From Paragordius varius (taxonomy: Eukaryota; Nematomorpha): a stretch of DNA of 64,000 nucleotides. The notes under the pieces are model-generated. The model was given only the letters and a program-made list of their open reading frames with translations, made no database searches and was not told the DNA's origin. The stretch covers positions 10,044,001 to 10,108,000 of the forward strand of contig OZ176053.1 of the NCBI GenBank assembly GCA_964247055.1, written 5' to 3'. The stretch's first letter is position 1; each line of letters opens with the position of its first letter. Below, piece by piece: positions 52,901 to 64,000 of this stretch. The translations under genes and the position numbers were made by a program.

Positions 52901-55900
52901 GCAACATAAACACTACCGACGCTTACCCAACGATAAATAATAATAATAATAACCATGGCCTTAGAAATGGGTCTTATATATTTGACGACAATGATGATTT
53001 CTCAGACTCCGATAATGATATGAATGAGAACAACGATAATGGCAGTTTAGATGATGATGAAGATGGAGCTAGTTGTTCAACAAGCAATTTTGATGAGGAA
53101 AGCGGTTTCGAAGATACGGCTATTATAGCTAACAACCAAGGAGGAATAAACACCGAAAACAACATTATAAATCACGCATCCATATTACACGTAAAGAGCC
53201 AAATTGACCCTGGAAAAAACTATAATCATAACGAAACATGCTCTTTAACTCGGCAAAATGAAGTTGTAAAAGAGGCAAAAGGAAAAGGTGAACAAGAGAT
53301 TATCATGTTAGAAGAATTGATTGATTCCCCAATGAATCAACATGTCTTACAACTTATCAAGGATGTCGAAAAATTTATCCATAGGTTTGTTGATAAGGTG
53401 TGTGGGGATTTGGGTGTAACTGCCCGTCACATGAACAATCTTTACCAAATGATTCCAGGTTTGGGTTACAAAGAAATAAAATATACGTTTAAAATATATT
53501 TGTGTTTATTTGAATACGCATTCATTTTGAAAGATATACATGTAAATATAAAAAACTGAATCTTTCATATTTTACTTTAATATGTATTGCGAATTAATAC
53601 TAACCATATATAATATATACCAATTAGAGTTCACACCCTTAAATAATTCAAAATCACACTCGAACAATTCAAATTCACCCTAAAATAAATTATGTGTTTA
53701 AAATTAAAAATTACCTATATTTTTTATATTAAATAAATTGTTTAAAATTAATTGCTCAAAAAATAATAAATGCCATAAGAATATATTTTATATTAATGAT
53801 AAAGTATATTAGCCCGAAAACACATAATTTTTTAGGGTGAACGAATTGTTCAAGGGTGAATTTAAATCGTAAATGTTATATATATATATATATATATAGG
53901 GTAATTAATTTTTATTACAGACTATTTTATAATAGGCTTGATCAGTATGCATGTCGAAATGCTAGAAAATGTTCGATCTCAGATTACTACTATACCCCCT
54001 TCTTTATTGGTAATCTATTCTTAAATATTAGTTTGTTAAGCATGATTCAAACCACATATTTATTAATAAATTATTCATTAGATCAATCATATTTTACCAC
54101 CACTTTTGCCATTTGAAACGATAAACAAGGAATGTAAGGAGGGGATTCGTGTCTACCTGTTTTTTGGACCAATGTTAACGCCCTATACAATGGCTCAAAA
54201 GCATAAAAATATGGGTTTTCTCAACCATTCATATTTTCCCATAAAACAAGAGTCCAATACTAGAACTAAAACTTCGCCTAATAATACTCATTTAATCTTG
54301 AACCAAAAAATTCTATCATCACATACACAATCATCATCACCTCATACTAAACAATCAAATATTTTGATCCGAAACGATGATATATGTCAATTGGTTCCGG
54401 CTCATGGGAATTTGTATGTTACGAATTATCGGATAATATTCCGTGGAGTACCCATCCATGAACACGGTAAAGCCTATAAGTTAATTATTACAAGTGCCAG
54501 AATTTAAATCTTTTTATTGAAGTTTTTTATATATAATGTTTTAATTTTTTAAGCTAAATACAACATTATAACTTATTAGTTGAAATAATGTATTTTAGGT
54601 ATAACCCTATTTATTACTCTATCCATATGTATTATAGCTCACGAATCCGATATTCTTATGAGCATTCCATTATGGGCTTTGTCAAAAGCCACCATGGTTG
54701 ATATAAAACGGTCTTCCTCTTCAATTTTTTCCAAAATTTTTCAATACCAAACTGGAAAAAATAGTGCCACCACAAACGGAGGAGCACATAATTCTGCAAC
54801 CAATTTCGGTATCTTACATAACACAAGTGATAAGAATCTCAACAAATTTACAACAGCCCTTGTCTTAAAATCGTTGTCATTTCAGGTAATATTTTGTTTC
54901 AAATGTAACAAACGAAAAAAGCATATATAATCTAATTATTTGTATATTCGTCTGTGAAACACAAATAAATTTTAAGTTATATCATAAAAAATTTTTTACT
55001 TTAACAATAATTATTAGTTAAATCACAGTTGAAGGAAGACATTTTTATATTTAGATAATGCATATTGTGCTTGATACGAATTTTGTGACAAACAGCATTT
55101 CTCATTACAAATGTACTCAACATATATGCTCATACTTTAATAATGTGGTTTATCATCGCAATCTATCCAAACCTTACCCCTTACATATGTTACAAACTAG
55201 ATTTAATTCCACCAAAGTTTTATATACGGCGATTTCCATCCTTCCCGAAGCAAATATAGCGGTTGAAACTAACAAAGGATATGAAAAGAAAAAGTCACAT
55301 ACTTTTAAGTATGATTGATAATTGTATATAAAGTATAAAATTATATTATAATTAATATTAATTAACATTAGAATGTTAAAGAAAACGACTTCCAATATCT
55401 TACATGTATCTTCAGCACTTTCCAAAAAGTCAAATCAATTAGACTCAGGAGCAAAAGATATAACTACTACGAATGGTCAGATAAGTTTTAAAGTATGCGG
55501 CTAAGTTTATTTTATAATAATATTAAAAATAAGTTAATTTAATGATTTAATAGGGCTTATTATCTTTTACAATAAGTAAGTTTTATTTTTAATATTTTTT
55601 ATCATCTAATATAGAGTAGCAAACCATCAATGCATTATTATACAGATCAAGACTATATTTGTATTCGAGATTTTATCAGAACAAAATTAATTAGTGGCGT
55701 TAAGGAATTGAATAATATTAAAACTAATGAAAAGAGTTTACGCAATGGTGAAACTAATGAAATGGCAATGTTATCTTCATTTTATACGCTTTCAAAGTGC
55801 AATCAGAAATATAAAATCCCGAGGTATTATTTGTGATTTATCGTCCAATATGTTTGATATATATTTATGTTTTAGCAGCCATATTAATTTATTAGAAGCT

Positions 55901-58900
55901 ATTATTTTTTTAAAATGTATATATGAAGTATAATTACATAGTTTAATTTATAAACTTATTTCATAAATATTTAGTTATCCACCATATTTTGTGATACCTT
56001 CAAACCTTTCAGAATCTCAAGAGGATATTTTGAAAATTGGCAAAGGATACAAAAATAATCGGTTAATGATAAGTTCATTATACATTATAAATATTTAAAG
56101 TATCTATATTTATTTTGAAAAAAACATACCGAAATATATCAATATATTGTGTATATTTTTCGAAAATGTTTAATAAATTTAATTGTTTTTTTTTTCAATA
56201 AAAATAGTTTACCGATCATTACTTGGAAACATCCAATATCCAAAGTATTGTTACTTCGTTCATCATCCCTAAGTTCTCATCAACTGATCAAAATGTTTAA
56301 AACTGGAAAACATATGCCAACAACACTAAAAAATGGTATTTATTAATCATTTTTGCCGTGCATTAATATTTTTTAATAGCTTTTTTATATTTTTACTTTT
56401 ATATTTTTGGTAATAGCATCAAAAAATGTCAAAATCCATGCTAATCAATTACTAAATAATTTGCAAATAAACAATTTACCCACCCTGTCAGATACCCGTA
56501 GATATTTTATGAATTTACGTCAAACCGTTAGGCAAGAAAGGAATGAACTTGGTGATAATTACACATTTTCTCAACCGTTTTCGCAAAATGTGGTAATTGA
56601 AATAACCAAAGAAATGAGAATGCTCATAAACAGAGCCCACGAGGGAGAAAGTAATTGTTTTGTGATAATATTGATTTTATGTTGCATACGTTAGGTAAAA
56701 ATGCTTTGATTACATTAGATGAAAATTAATTAAAAATTTGAGGTACCTTTTTATATCTTAAAAATATCTGTATTGTTTTGTTACTTAGATTCAAGCCAAA
56801 TTAGCAGTAATATACCCGATGCCAAAAAATGTATGATAAATATTAAATATATATATTCCTATTAGAAATTTTCGATTATATTTTCTCGCTATATTAACTC
56901 ATATAATTGAATTGTCCTCAGATAAACTTTGGAAATATATTTTAGATATGAGGCATTCGCCTATCCCGAACCCTCAACAAAACTTGCAAAATATAAATAG
57001 TAATACATCTTATAAGAATCAAGATTTACCAGATATATGTTTTATTGGAGAAAAACAAAATTTTAAAGTATTTTAATAGTTTTTGTGTTAGTTATTTATA
57101 ATAGACTTGTAAATTAAGTTGATAAGTTTAATTATAGTTATCCTATTTTAATTTTGGTAGATGTTTGCTACCATGTTTAAAGATTGCAATAATTTTCAAT
57201 TTATCCCCTTCATTTATGATGGGGTTGATGATGTAAGAAAATCATACAAAAAATTATTTTCCCTCGTTAACAATGCCGATTATTTAATGGATACATGTGA
57301 ATCATGTGATAAAGAACAAAGTAGCCCAATTCATGCGGCAGAAAATCCAATTTCGTCCGTTAAAAGTCCTGTTTTTTCAGATTTATCACCAAAATCTTCA
57401 CCTCTACTTGAGACAAATAATGTTTTGATTGGAAAAAATGGTTATATAAGTTTATATCCCTAATATAATTAAAAGTAGTTTTTAGTTATTATTATTTATG
57501 TTATTGTTTAGATACAATCTCACCGTCTAATAAACCCTTAAATAATACCAATTCTGAGAAATTACAAATAAAATCTTTAGGTTACTTGTCGATGCTTGAA
57601 AAATGCGGATGGTTACAACAGGTAAATTTATTTAAACAAATATATTAACAGCTAATTTATTATTGTTTGCGACTTGAACAGTAAAATTTGACTATCGTTT
57701 AATAATGATATTATATGGACCAATAAATTTTTATAATAATATTTTATCATTCCAAGATAAATTTTAAAACTTTTTTTTGATCATAAATAGATTTATAATG
57801 TGTTACGCATTTCTTCAATAATTGTTGAAATTATGGACTCTTTTAATTCATCCGTGATTGTTGGCTTAGAAAATGGATGTGACATTACTATTCAGGTATT
57901 GAATGATGTTTTTTTGCAATTTATTTGTTTACTAACTTCTTCATATAAAGTTGATTGTGTTGTTCAATCTATGTATAATATCTTATCACGCTTATTGAAC
58001 TTATTTGATTTCAATTGTTATTTACAAGATACTTTACTAATTTGATCAATAATTTTTCGTTTTTTTAATATTTTAGATTGTCTCAATCGTTCAATTGTTA
58101 CTTGATCCGTATTACAGAACGATTGATGGATTCAAAACTCTAATTTACAAAGAATGGTTTTGCCATGGACATAAATTTGGTGAACGAAATCGCTATGGTA
58201 ACAACAATAACATGATGATTGTATCACAAATTAAATCCACACTCGCCACCAAAACTAATTCTTTAAACAGTGTTAATAATACCGCTGCTTTAAATGAAAA
58301 ATCATTGGGTAATCCCGAATTTCAGAATGATGTAAACTTATGCACCACAACGGGTACTATGAATGAAAATGATGGGGAAAATGTTAAAACAAACAGTGAG
58401 GCGACATCATGTTATATACCCATTTTCATTCAATTTTTGGATATGGTTTATCAGGTTTGCTATTAATGAATATTATTCCTTATAATATTCATTTAATTTT
58501 CTGAACCATAGATTGCGATTAAAGTTTAATATGTTTGAAGTGGAATTGTTACGAAACCTGAGTTAATTAATTATATAGCCTAAATTTTTTATTTTTAATA
58601 TTTAAAGACGTTTGAATTCTCCTTTGATTAAACGATCAAAAAAAAGTCACTAAAAATTAATTATTTTAATATACACACTGATACATAGCAAAAATCTGTT
58701 TATACATAATATACACTGTCTTTTTACCTTTTAATTATTTTTGTGTGAATGTAATGTAAATTCTTTATATTTAATACAAGCGGCAAGTTTAAGATAATTT
58801 TATGCAATATTATAATAAATCAATATTTGCATCATCATAAAGCGTTTCCTTTTTCGTCATATAAATTTAGCTTTTAGTAAGATAACATAATGTTTTGTTA

Positions 58901-60594
58901 TTATAGATTCATAGAAAGTTTCCTTCCTATTTTGAATTCAACAGATTTTATCTTGAATATTTGGCTTTTCACAGCATATCTGGACGTTACATGGATTTCT
59001 TTTTCAATTGTCATGCCGAACGAAATATTTTTGAGGGTAATTTTTTTCTTTTGAATTTTTTAAAAAGTATAGTTATTCCTTGCATTCAGTAAGAAAACCA
59101 GAATCGCCGTTCCCAATGAGTTGAAAATGGATTCTCTTAATTATATTAAATATTAAATTTTATATTCCTCTACTATATTATTTACATTTAAAAGTATTTT
59201 TTTACAGAAAAGTAGCATCATATAATAATTTTTTTTGGTTTTTTAAATGGTTTTAAAAATGGATCTTATAAATTTATAAAAAACCAAATTTAACAGCATA
59301 TGACTAAAAACATTGAAATTGGAAAAGACAATATAGCCCAAAGATGGAACTAATGGTTGCGGTTTTCCGTTTTTTGGCAAAAAACATTAATTATATTAAC
59401 TTATTATTATTTAGATGCACTTAAAAATTTTGGCCGAGATAATCCAGACTCTAAATTATCTACAACTGATCCAGTAACTATATGGGAATCAATAGAAGAA
59501 ATTCAAAAAAATAAAAGATTTACCTTTCACAATCCTTTGTACGAGAAAATGGTAATTATATTATACATATATCCAACAAATCTTTAACTATTCTATATTT
59601 TGATAAAACAATATAGGTATTTACCAACATTAAAGCTAAAATTCAGGGTCTTAAATATTTTAAACTAATTCTTTTTCATACCAAATTAATATATATACAT
59701 AGCTTTTTTTCCAATTGTTCATAGGTTATAAATGAGATTTCTTTGCCGCCTTTGCGTATATTTTGCACAAGTTTAGCCGATCTATGTGTATGGCCCTATT
59801 ATTTACGAATGTCACATACATTGTATGATGGGAACTGTTTTGGTGCCTACGATCAAAACTTTTGTCATGAATCAACAAGCAATTATAACGGTTTAACCCC
59901 CATCACGGAACCTGAAAAAAATGTTGTAATGCATTATAATGCGCGTTGTTTGAAATCAAATTCGTTTCCCTTGTATGGGTCTCATGAGTTATCATATTTT
60001 CATCTTGTTGAAAATTATGATCAAAAGTCAACTCATAATGTAGCCGAAACTACTATGTTGACTAAATTCATGGGGGAAAACGGTGTGGAAATTAAAGATT
60101 CGCATGAATACTGTAAACGCATTATGATAGCCTTAGTTTTGGACCTTATGAAAGGAAACTTGAAATATCCAGTTGGTGGGAAAATTATGGATTATATGCG
60201 AAAATTGGATCAAGTATATATATTTTTATCATTTTTGACATGCTAATTGATATATGGTGTTTATTAAATTAATTTTTTAGAAGAGTTTTCATCAAAACAC
60301 TTTGGAGCATACCACAACCACCCTGAGTTCAAACCATAACTTCCAAAAATTTGATTGTTCTTTCACTCATGCATTCAATTGTGATTTTTGTACTCATGTG
60401 ATAACTAGGGAGCATATAGGTATATAAATTATAGTTTAGAGTCTCTTTTTTCATTTTTTATCAGGACTTAAATTGTATCCACACTTGTGAAAGCTTTAAC
60501 ACTCGCCTACCCAGTGCTGACAATGATGATGGAAAAATTGCGTAGTTTCAGGGTTCGAACTGGCATGCAGTGTGATCCGACGTCCTACCTACCT

Positions 60595-60640
<46 letters not shown>

Positions 60641-62773
60641 TTTAGTTTATACCTGTTCCAAGTGCAATTATCTATGTCATGATGAGTGTTTACATTATGT
60701 CATAAAATTGCAATGTTCTTTCAAACTTAACCGTGAAAATTTGGCCAATGGCAATCCATCAAAAGGCTTAATAATTAAAAAGGATGATAAACCAAGATCA
60801 GGTACAAATATGACTTTTTTGGTTTTTAATCATGAGTTTTAAAAACAATTACAAAATTTTTTAGCGCTTAAAGTTAATTTATGCAATAATGTTAAGTATT
60901 TTTTTCCTAAATTTTGCTTATTTATGGTTATTTATTATGATTTTCCACAATTTGTAAATTTATATAATTATTATTTTTTATGTTAGATGAAAAGATTTGG
61001 TTAAAAAAGACAGATTCGTCTTTGTATGATGAAAACAAAAGCAAACCCAAAATTTGGAATACACAAAACAATGATATGGATATTACCAAGTCTTTTGATG
61101 ACTTTAATGATGTACTATTACAACATTTTGAACAGGAATCTCATAATAAAGCATTGTCAACAGTTAATGTGTCAAATGATTACAGTCAAAATTTTAATGA
61201 AAATAACCAATTTAAAAAAATGGATAAATTTGTTAATCCAAATTCGAGCCAAAGAAATTTAGCTTATAACTTTGAAAATTTGAATAACAATAATAATAAT
61301 AATAATAATATTTATGACGAACGTGATATCACCAGTGATTCACAAAATATCTTAACCAAAAAGCATAATACTAGTTTAATTAGCATATATGAAAATATTA
61401 GTAAAAACGATAAAAAAATTACTTACTGTAATCTCACAAATACCAACCCCAAACGTTCACAACAGAATATAAATAAATCGTCATCAACCAGTGATAAACC
61501 AGATAAAAGTGATTCTTCATCCATAAATACTTCAGGTATGTTTACACATTATAACCATTAAATTTAGACTTAATTTAGTTCAAGGCCGAAACATTTCGCA
61601 TATAATTTTGAAATATTTTAACCCACATTTTAAATTACAGATATGAAACTATAACAAGAAATGCAAAAAACTTTTTACTACGAATTGACACCAAGTTTTA
61701 ATGGGAAAATAGCGTAAAAACTATTTTCCCAATATTTTATAATTATTAAATTATACTTATTAACATACGTACTATGCATTTCTTAGAATAATATTCACTC
61801 CTGCTATTTTAGTAGAATTCAGGTTATAACATATTTTAAATGAGTTTAATTACTTAAAGTGGAATGGATACACAAAGGCCAAAATAGGGTTTTAGAGAAA
61901 CGTAAAATATATTTTGTGAGCAAAATAAAAATAACCAATGAAATTTATAACACCATATTACTGATCATTGTTAATATTTGTTTATATTAATAGGTATATC
62001 CACGCTTAGCACTCAAACTGGCATCCCATCAATCCCCAATGATAATTTTTCCAGTACCTATGTCTCCTCTTTAGCAAATGGAAAAAATATATCCAATAAA
62101 AATGGACTCAAATTGACTCGTAATATTATATAAACTTTTTTCTATTGAAAATTGTTTAACTTAATCACCGCTAATTATATATGCATAATGTAATAGTTGG
62201 GAAAGATTTAACACTGTGCGAAAAATCCGTTCAACAATCGATTTACTACCAAGGATTTTTATACAAAAAGTCTGGATCTTTGATTAAAGAATGGAAACCA
62301 AGATGGGTCGTATTAGATGCAGTTCGTCATGAGGTAATCATAATTTTCAATATGTTATAAGATATATTATTTGTACTTATTTTTTTATACATTTTTTTCT
62401 TTTTTATAGTTACGTTATTACGAAAATGAAAATGATCGAATTTGTCGGGGAGTCATTGAATTGTCACACCCATATAGTGTTTTCCCTTGTGCTAATGCTC
62501 CACTAACCTCGGAAAAGTTGGATGAAAATCAACCTCATCAGTATTTTGAAGTAGTTTAATACATTTATTTTACATTTTATTCACACAAATATTATTATAC
62601 TTTTTGACAAATACAAAGTATGGAACGGTAAGAATAGTTAAAAATATTAATTTTTTTATTTTAATTTATAATAGATTCATGTTGAAAAACGTACCTATAC
62701 ATTTGCGGCATTTGACAGTCATTCAGCCAAAGAATGGATATCGCGCTTGAGGCATTTAAGCACAATACACTAA
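43980..62773 (+). CDS. Sbf: SBF / MTMR5-MTMR13 pseudophosphatase (DENN-GRAM-myotubularin-C1-PH)
   Basis: SET-binding-factor homologue. Known family roles are Rab guanine-nucleotide exchange through DENN and partnering active myotubularins on endosomes. The 45-exon model gives 2,858 residues without a phase break: 43980-44034, 44094-44131, 45738-45987, 46322-46628, 46693-46840, 46963-47086, 47397-47591, 47768-47900, 48134-48242, 48303-48416, 48800-48877, 48936-49049, 49375-49503, 50203-50400, 50754-50942, 51166-51357, 51581-51649, 51855-52046, 52204-52670, 52902-53458, 53921-54009, 54082-54466, 54638-54885, 55055-55308, 55372-55492, 55615-55823, 55975-56061, 56208-56335, 56417-56650, 56789-56830, 56922-57067, 57161-57440, 57512-57621, 57791-57895, 58077-58454, 58907-59036, 59415-59551, 59725-60213, 60281-60419, 60646-60801, 60987-61535, 61994-62119, 62197-62333, 62410-62550, 62675-62773. 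Domains by residue: DENN 1-600, SBF2 about 680-900, GRAM about 1260-1420, myotubularin about 1590-2420, C1 about 2425-2480, PH about 2745-2855. The usual HCSDGWDRT loop reads GLENGCDIT (ends near 2030): the nucleophilic Cys and Arg are lost, so it is catalytically dead. Low-complexity Asn/Ser inserts make it much longer than human SBF1 (about 1,900). Confidence 0.96.
44629..44652. repeat. TA microsatellite in SBF intron 2
   Basis: A simple TA run. Similar runs lie in other SBF introns at about 47151-47175, 49160-49188, 53878-53898 and 60599-60635; the last three lie close to splice sites or to another repeat. Confidence 0.85.
44946..45225. mobile_element. Probable hAT-like MITE in SBF intron 2
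   Basis: A block with GC-rich ends (GAGCCCGCGGGCCGCATTCGGCCC on the left, TAGGCCGCCCGCGAACCC on the right) in AT-rich surroundings. It resembles the CAGGGGTGTCCAACA / GGCCGC family seen at 49644-49921. Exact borders and target duplication were not established. Confidence 0.45.
49644..49921. mobile_element. hAT-like MITE in SBF intron 13
   Basis: A 278 bp element starting CAGGGGTGTCCAACAC and ending GTGTTGGCCACCCCG, so about 14 of 16 terminal bases pair. The flanking 8-mers are ACCTAAAC and TTCTAAAC (6 of 8 identical), as expected of an aged hAT duplication. Confidence 0.7.
60470..60604 (-). mobile_element. tRNA-derived SINE-like sequence
   Basis: On the minus strand, a GC-rich head reads GGTAGGTAGGACGTCGG..., then AGTTCGAACCC, a near-perfect polymerase III B box, followed by an unrelated body and preceded by a TA microsatellite. 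The tRNA cloverleaf does not close, so this is a SINE-type retroposon rather than a tRNA gene. It sits in the intron that separates the two C1-domain exons of SBF. Confidence 0.5.
61283..61312 (+). repeat. In-frame AAT/AAC trinucleotide tract in SBF exon 41
   Basis: Encodes about ten consecutive Asn residues in the linker between the C1 and PH domains. It is a likely length-variable site in a disordered region. Confidence 0.85.
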
Positions 62774-63092
62774 TTTACTCGTAATTTAGAGTTAATTATT
62801 ATTATTACCTACTATTAATTACAATTTAAAAAATGCATTTAATTATGATTGATATTCATTTCTGCCATGGTAGATGTTGCATTAATTTGAAATGATTATT
62901 TTGATACTGTAGTCAATTTAACACCCTTTTACAAATATTTATTATACAAAATAAATCAAAAAATCATTTTATTTCATCAGTAAAGTCAATAAAGTTATCA
63001 AAACGAAAAATTGTTAATTTATCATATGAATGTATAAATATAGATAAATATGTGTAATTTTATTTGCATTCAACTCGCACATTGATAATTTC
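62774..63092. terminator. Convergent 3' region between SBF and the minus-strand gene
   Basis: A 319 bp AT-rich gap between two stop codons. AATAAA hexamers at 62950 and 62988 could serve SBF. No other feature is visible. Confidence 0.5.
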
Positions 63093-64000
63093 TTACTCAA
63101 AGAATTTATCGATTCTTGGACGATTGTTAGAATTTGTTTTGGCTTGATAATTATTAGTGTCATGAGATCCTGGTGCATTACTGCAAAAATCCATATTGAT
63201 AGGGTTTGTAATATTGTTTGTGACATTTGATCGACCATTTAATACTCCATCCGAGGTTTGATCATTCTTTTTCCCGTGTCTTATATTTTTAGTATGATTC
63301 AAAATATTTTTGGTTGGTTTACAATCTGGGCCAATGCTCTTTTTAGCTGACATTTGTACTTGATTACTAACATTATTTTTATAATTGGCGGGTATATGGT
63401 GTGGACCCAGTTTCAAAGTTTCTTTTTTCAGTTCATCCAAAATATCACGTCTGAATATTGTATCTTTCTTATTAGCCAATACACGCAATGTATTCCGGTC
63501 AGCCCGTATCATACCAAATTTCATACCCGATTGTTGATTCATATGATGATTTGCGGGAACATATCGATGTGGTCCACTCTCAATATTATTATTATTGAAA
63601 TGGGATTTATTATCACCGCTGAAACCACCGTTTGGGAAATGGTTATCTAAAAAACCTATTTTATTTGCCATCCCATTTTTCCCAAAAGTTTGTTTCTTAT
63701 TACCAAACATCATTATCCCATTATTTGGGTATTTATAGCTATTTTGCTCCATATCATAATTCAAAGCTAAATGTTCGTAATCTTTGATGTCGGCACTGTT
63801 TGCATCAAATTCATTCAACAACCGTTCATTAAACTTTGGATTATTAATTTTTTCTGATAAGGCCAGGAAGCGTTTGGCAAACGCCGCATCTAATGTATTG
63901 GTAGTATACTTCCGTGTAGTCAACCTACCATCTGCCCGAATAGTCATATTTTTTGCCAAATTTTGGGCCACTGATCTTCGACCACGCAGTCCTACACCAA
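63093..64000 (-). CDS. Unrecognised Asn/Lys-rich basic protein, C-terminal part
   Basis: An open frame of more than 300 codons from the right edge to a stop at 63093, with no intron in this part. Beyond the first internal Met (63971) it stays open to the edge (GLRGRRSVAQNLAKN), so the start lies outside. A conserved-looking block (TIRADGRLTTRKYTTNTLD, then AAFAKRFLALSEKI and NEFDANSADIKDYEHLALNYD) is followed by a low-complexity Asn/Gly/Lys tail ending RPRIDKFFE. The motif HHIPANYKN echoes HRYVPANHHM earlier in the tail. No membrane segment or cysteine pattern is present; a basic, disordered, perhaps nuclear or RNA-associated protein is possible, but that is a guess. It converges on SBF. Confidence 0.75.
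   Translation of the reverse strand, partial: GVGLRGRRSVAQNLAKNMTIRADGRLTTRKYTTNTLDAAFAKRFLALSEKINNPKFNERLLNEFDANSADIKDYEHLALNYDMEQNSYKYPNNGIMMFGNKKQTFGKNGMANKIGFLDNHFPNGGFSGDNKSHFNNNNIESGPHRYVPANHHMNQQSGMKFGMIRADRNTLRVLANKKDTIFRRDILDELKKETLKLGPHHIPANYKNNVSNQVQMSAKKSIGPDCKPTKNILNHTKNIRHGKKNDQTSDGVLNGRSNVTNNITNPINMDFCSNAPGSHDTNNYQAKTNSNNRPRIDKFFE

Noticed and set aside
53459-53559. Read-through extension after SBF exon 20
   Set aside because: It ends in a stop and lacks the family sequence; splicing to 53921 restores it.
60540-60604. tRNA gene on the minus strand
   Set aside because: Only the B box is good; the acceptor and anticodon stems do not form, so a SINE is likelier.
1-64000. CRISPR arrays, bacterial operons or ribosome binding sites
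   Set aside because: The window is intron-bearing eukaryotic DNA; the only spaced repeats are a satellite and transposons.

Overview
This is an AT-rich eukaryotic (metazoan) window. Genes are split by many short-to-medium GT-AG introns and the spaces between them are full of small DNA transposons. Two genes suggest an arthropod or close relative: a kinin neuropeptide precursor with FxSWG-Gly-dibasic repeats, and an ADAMTS-type metalloprotease of a kind common in ticks and mites. I cannot name a species. All exon models were made by hand: splice sites were read by eye, checked for phase, and compared with family sequences from memory.

Layout, left to right. (1) 1-4547 (-) and 5571-10499 (+): two head-to-head SLC2/GLUT-type sugar transporter genes with matching exon lengths, an inverted duplication around a 1 kb shared upstream region. 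The minus copy runs off the left edge, and one of its introns holds a 1.1 kb foldback element. (2) 10500-13562: transposon-rich spacer. (3) 13563-21464 (+): an ADAMTS-like protease with prodomain, zinc site, cysteine-rich modules, a degenerate thrombospondin repeat and, unusually, a C-terminal membrane span. A young short LTR-element fossil sits in one intron. (4) 28131-32655 (+): a complete three-exon kinin precursor with four amidated peptides, one with Leu in place of the core Phe. (5) 35515-36243 (-): a three-exon, 149-residue cysteine-rich secreted or membrane-anchored protein that I do not recognise. (6) 36244-43979: spacer with a diverged satellite of about 160/320 bp and TTAA-flanked MITEs. 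(7) 43980-62773 (+): a 45-exon SBF/MTMR5-MTMR13 pseudophosphatase gene (DENN, SBF2, GRAM, dead myotubularin, C1, PH), 2,858 codons in one continuous model. (8) 63093-64000 (-): the 3' part of an unrecognised, Asn-rich gene that converges on SBF.

The genes do not form one pathway. The two transporters may share control through their common upstream region. The kinin would act in secretion or diuresis signalling, the protease at the cell surface, and SBF in Rab activation and phosphoinositide-linked membrane traffic. I see no bacterial-type operons, CRISPR arrays, rRNA genes or convincing tRNA genes.
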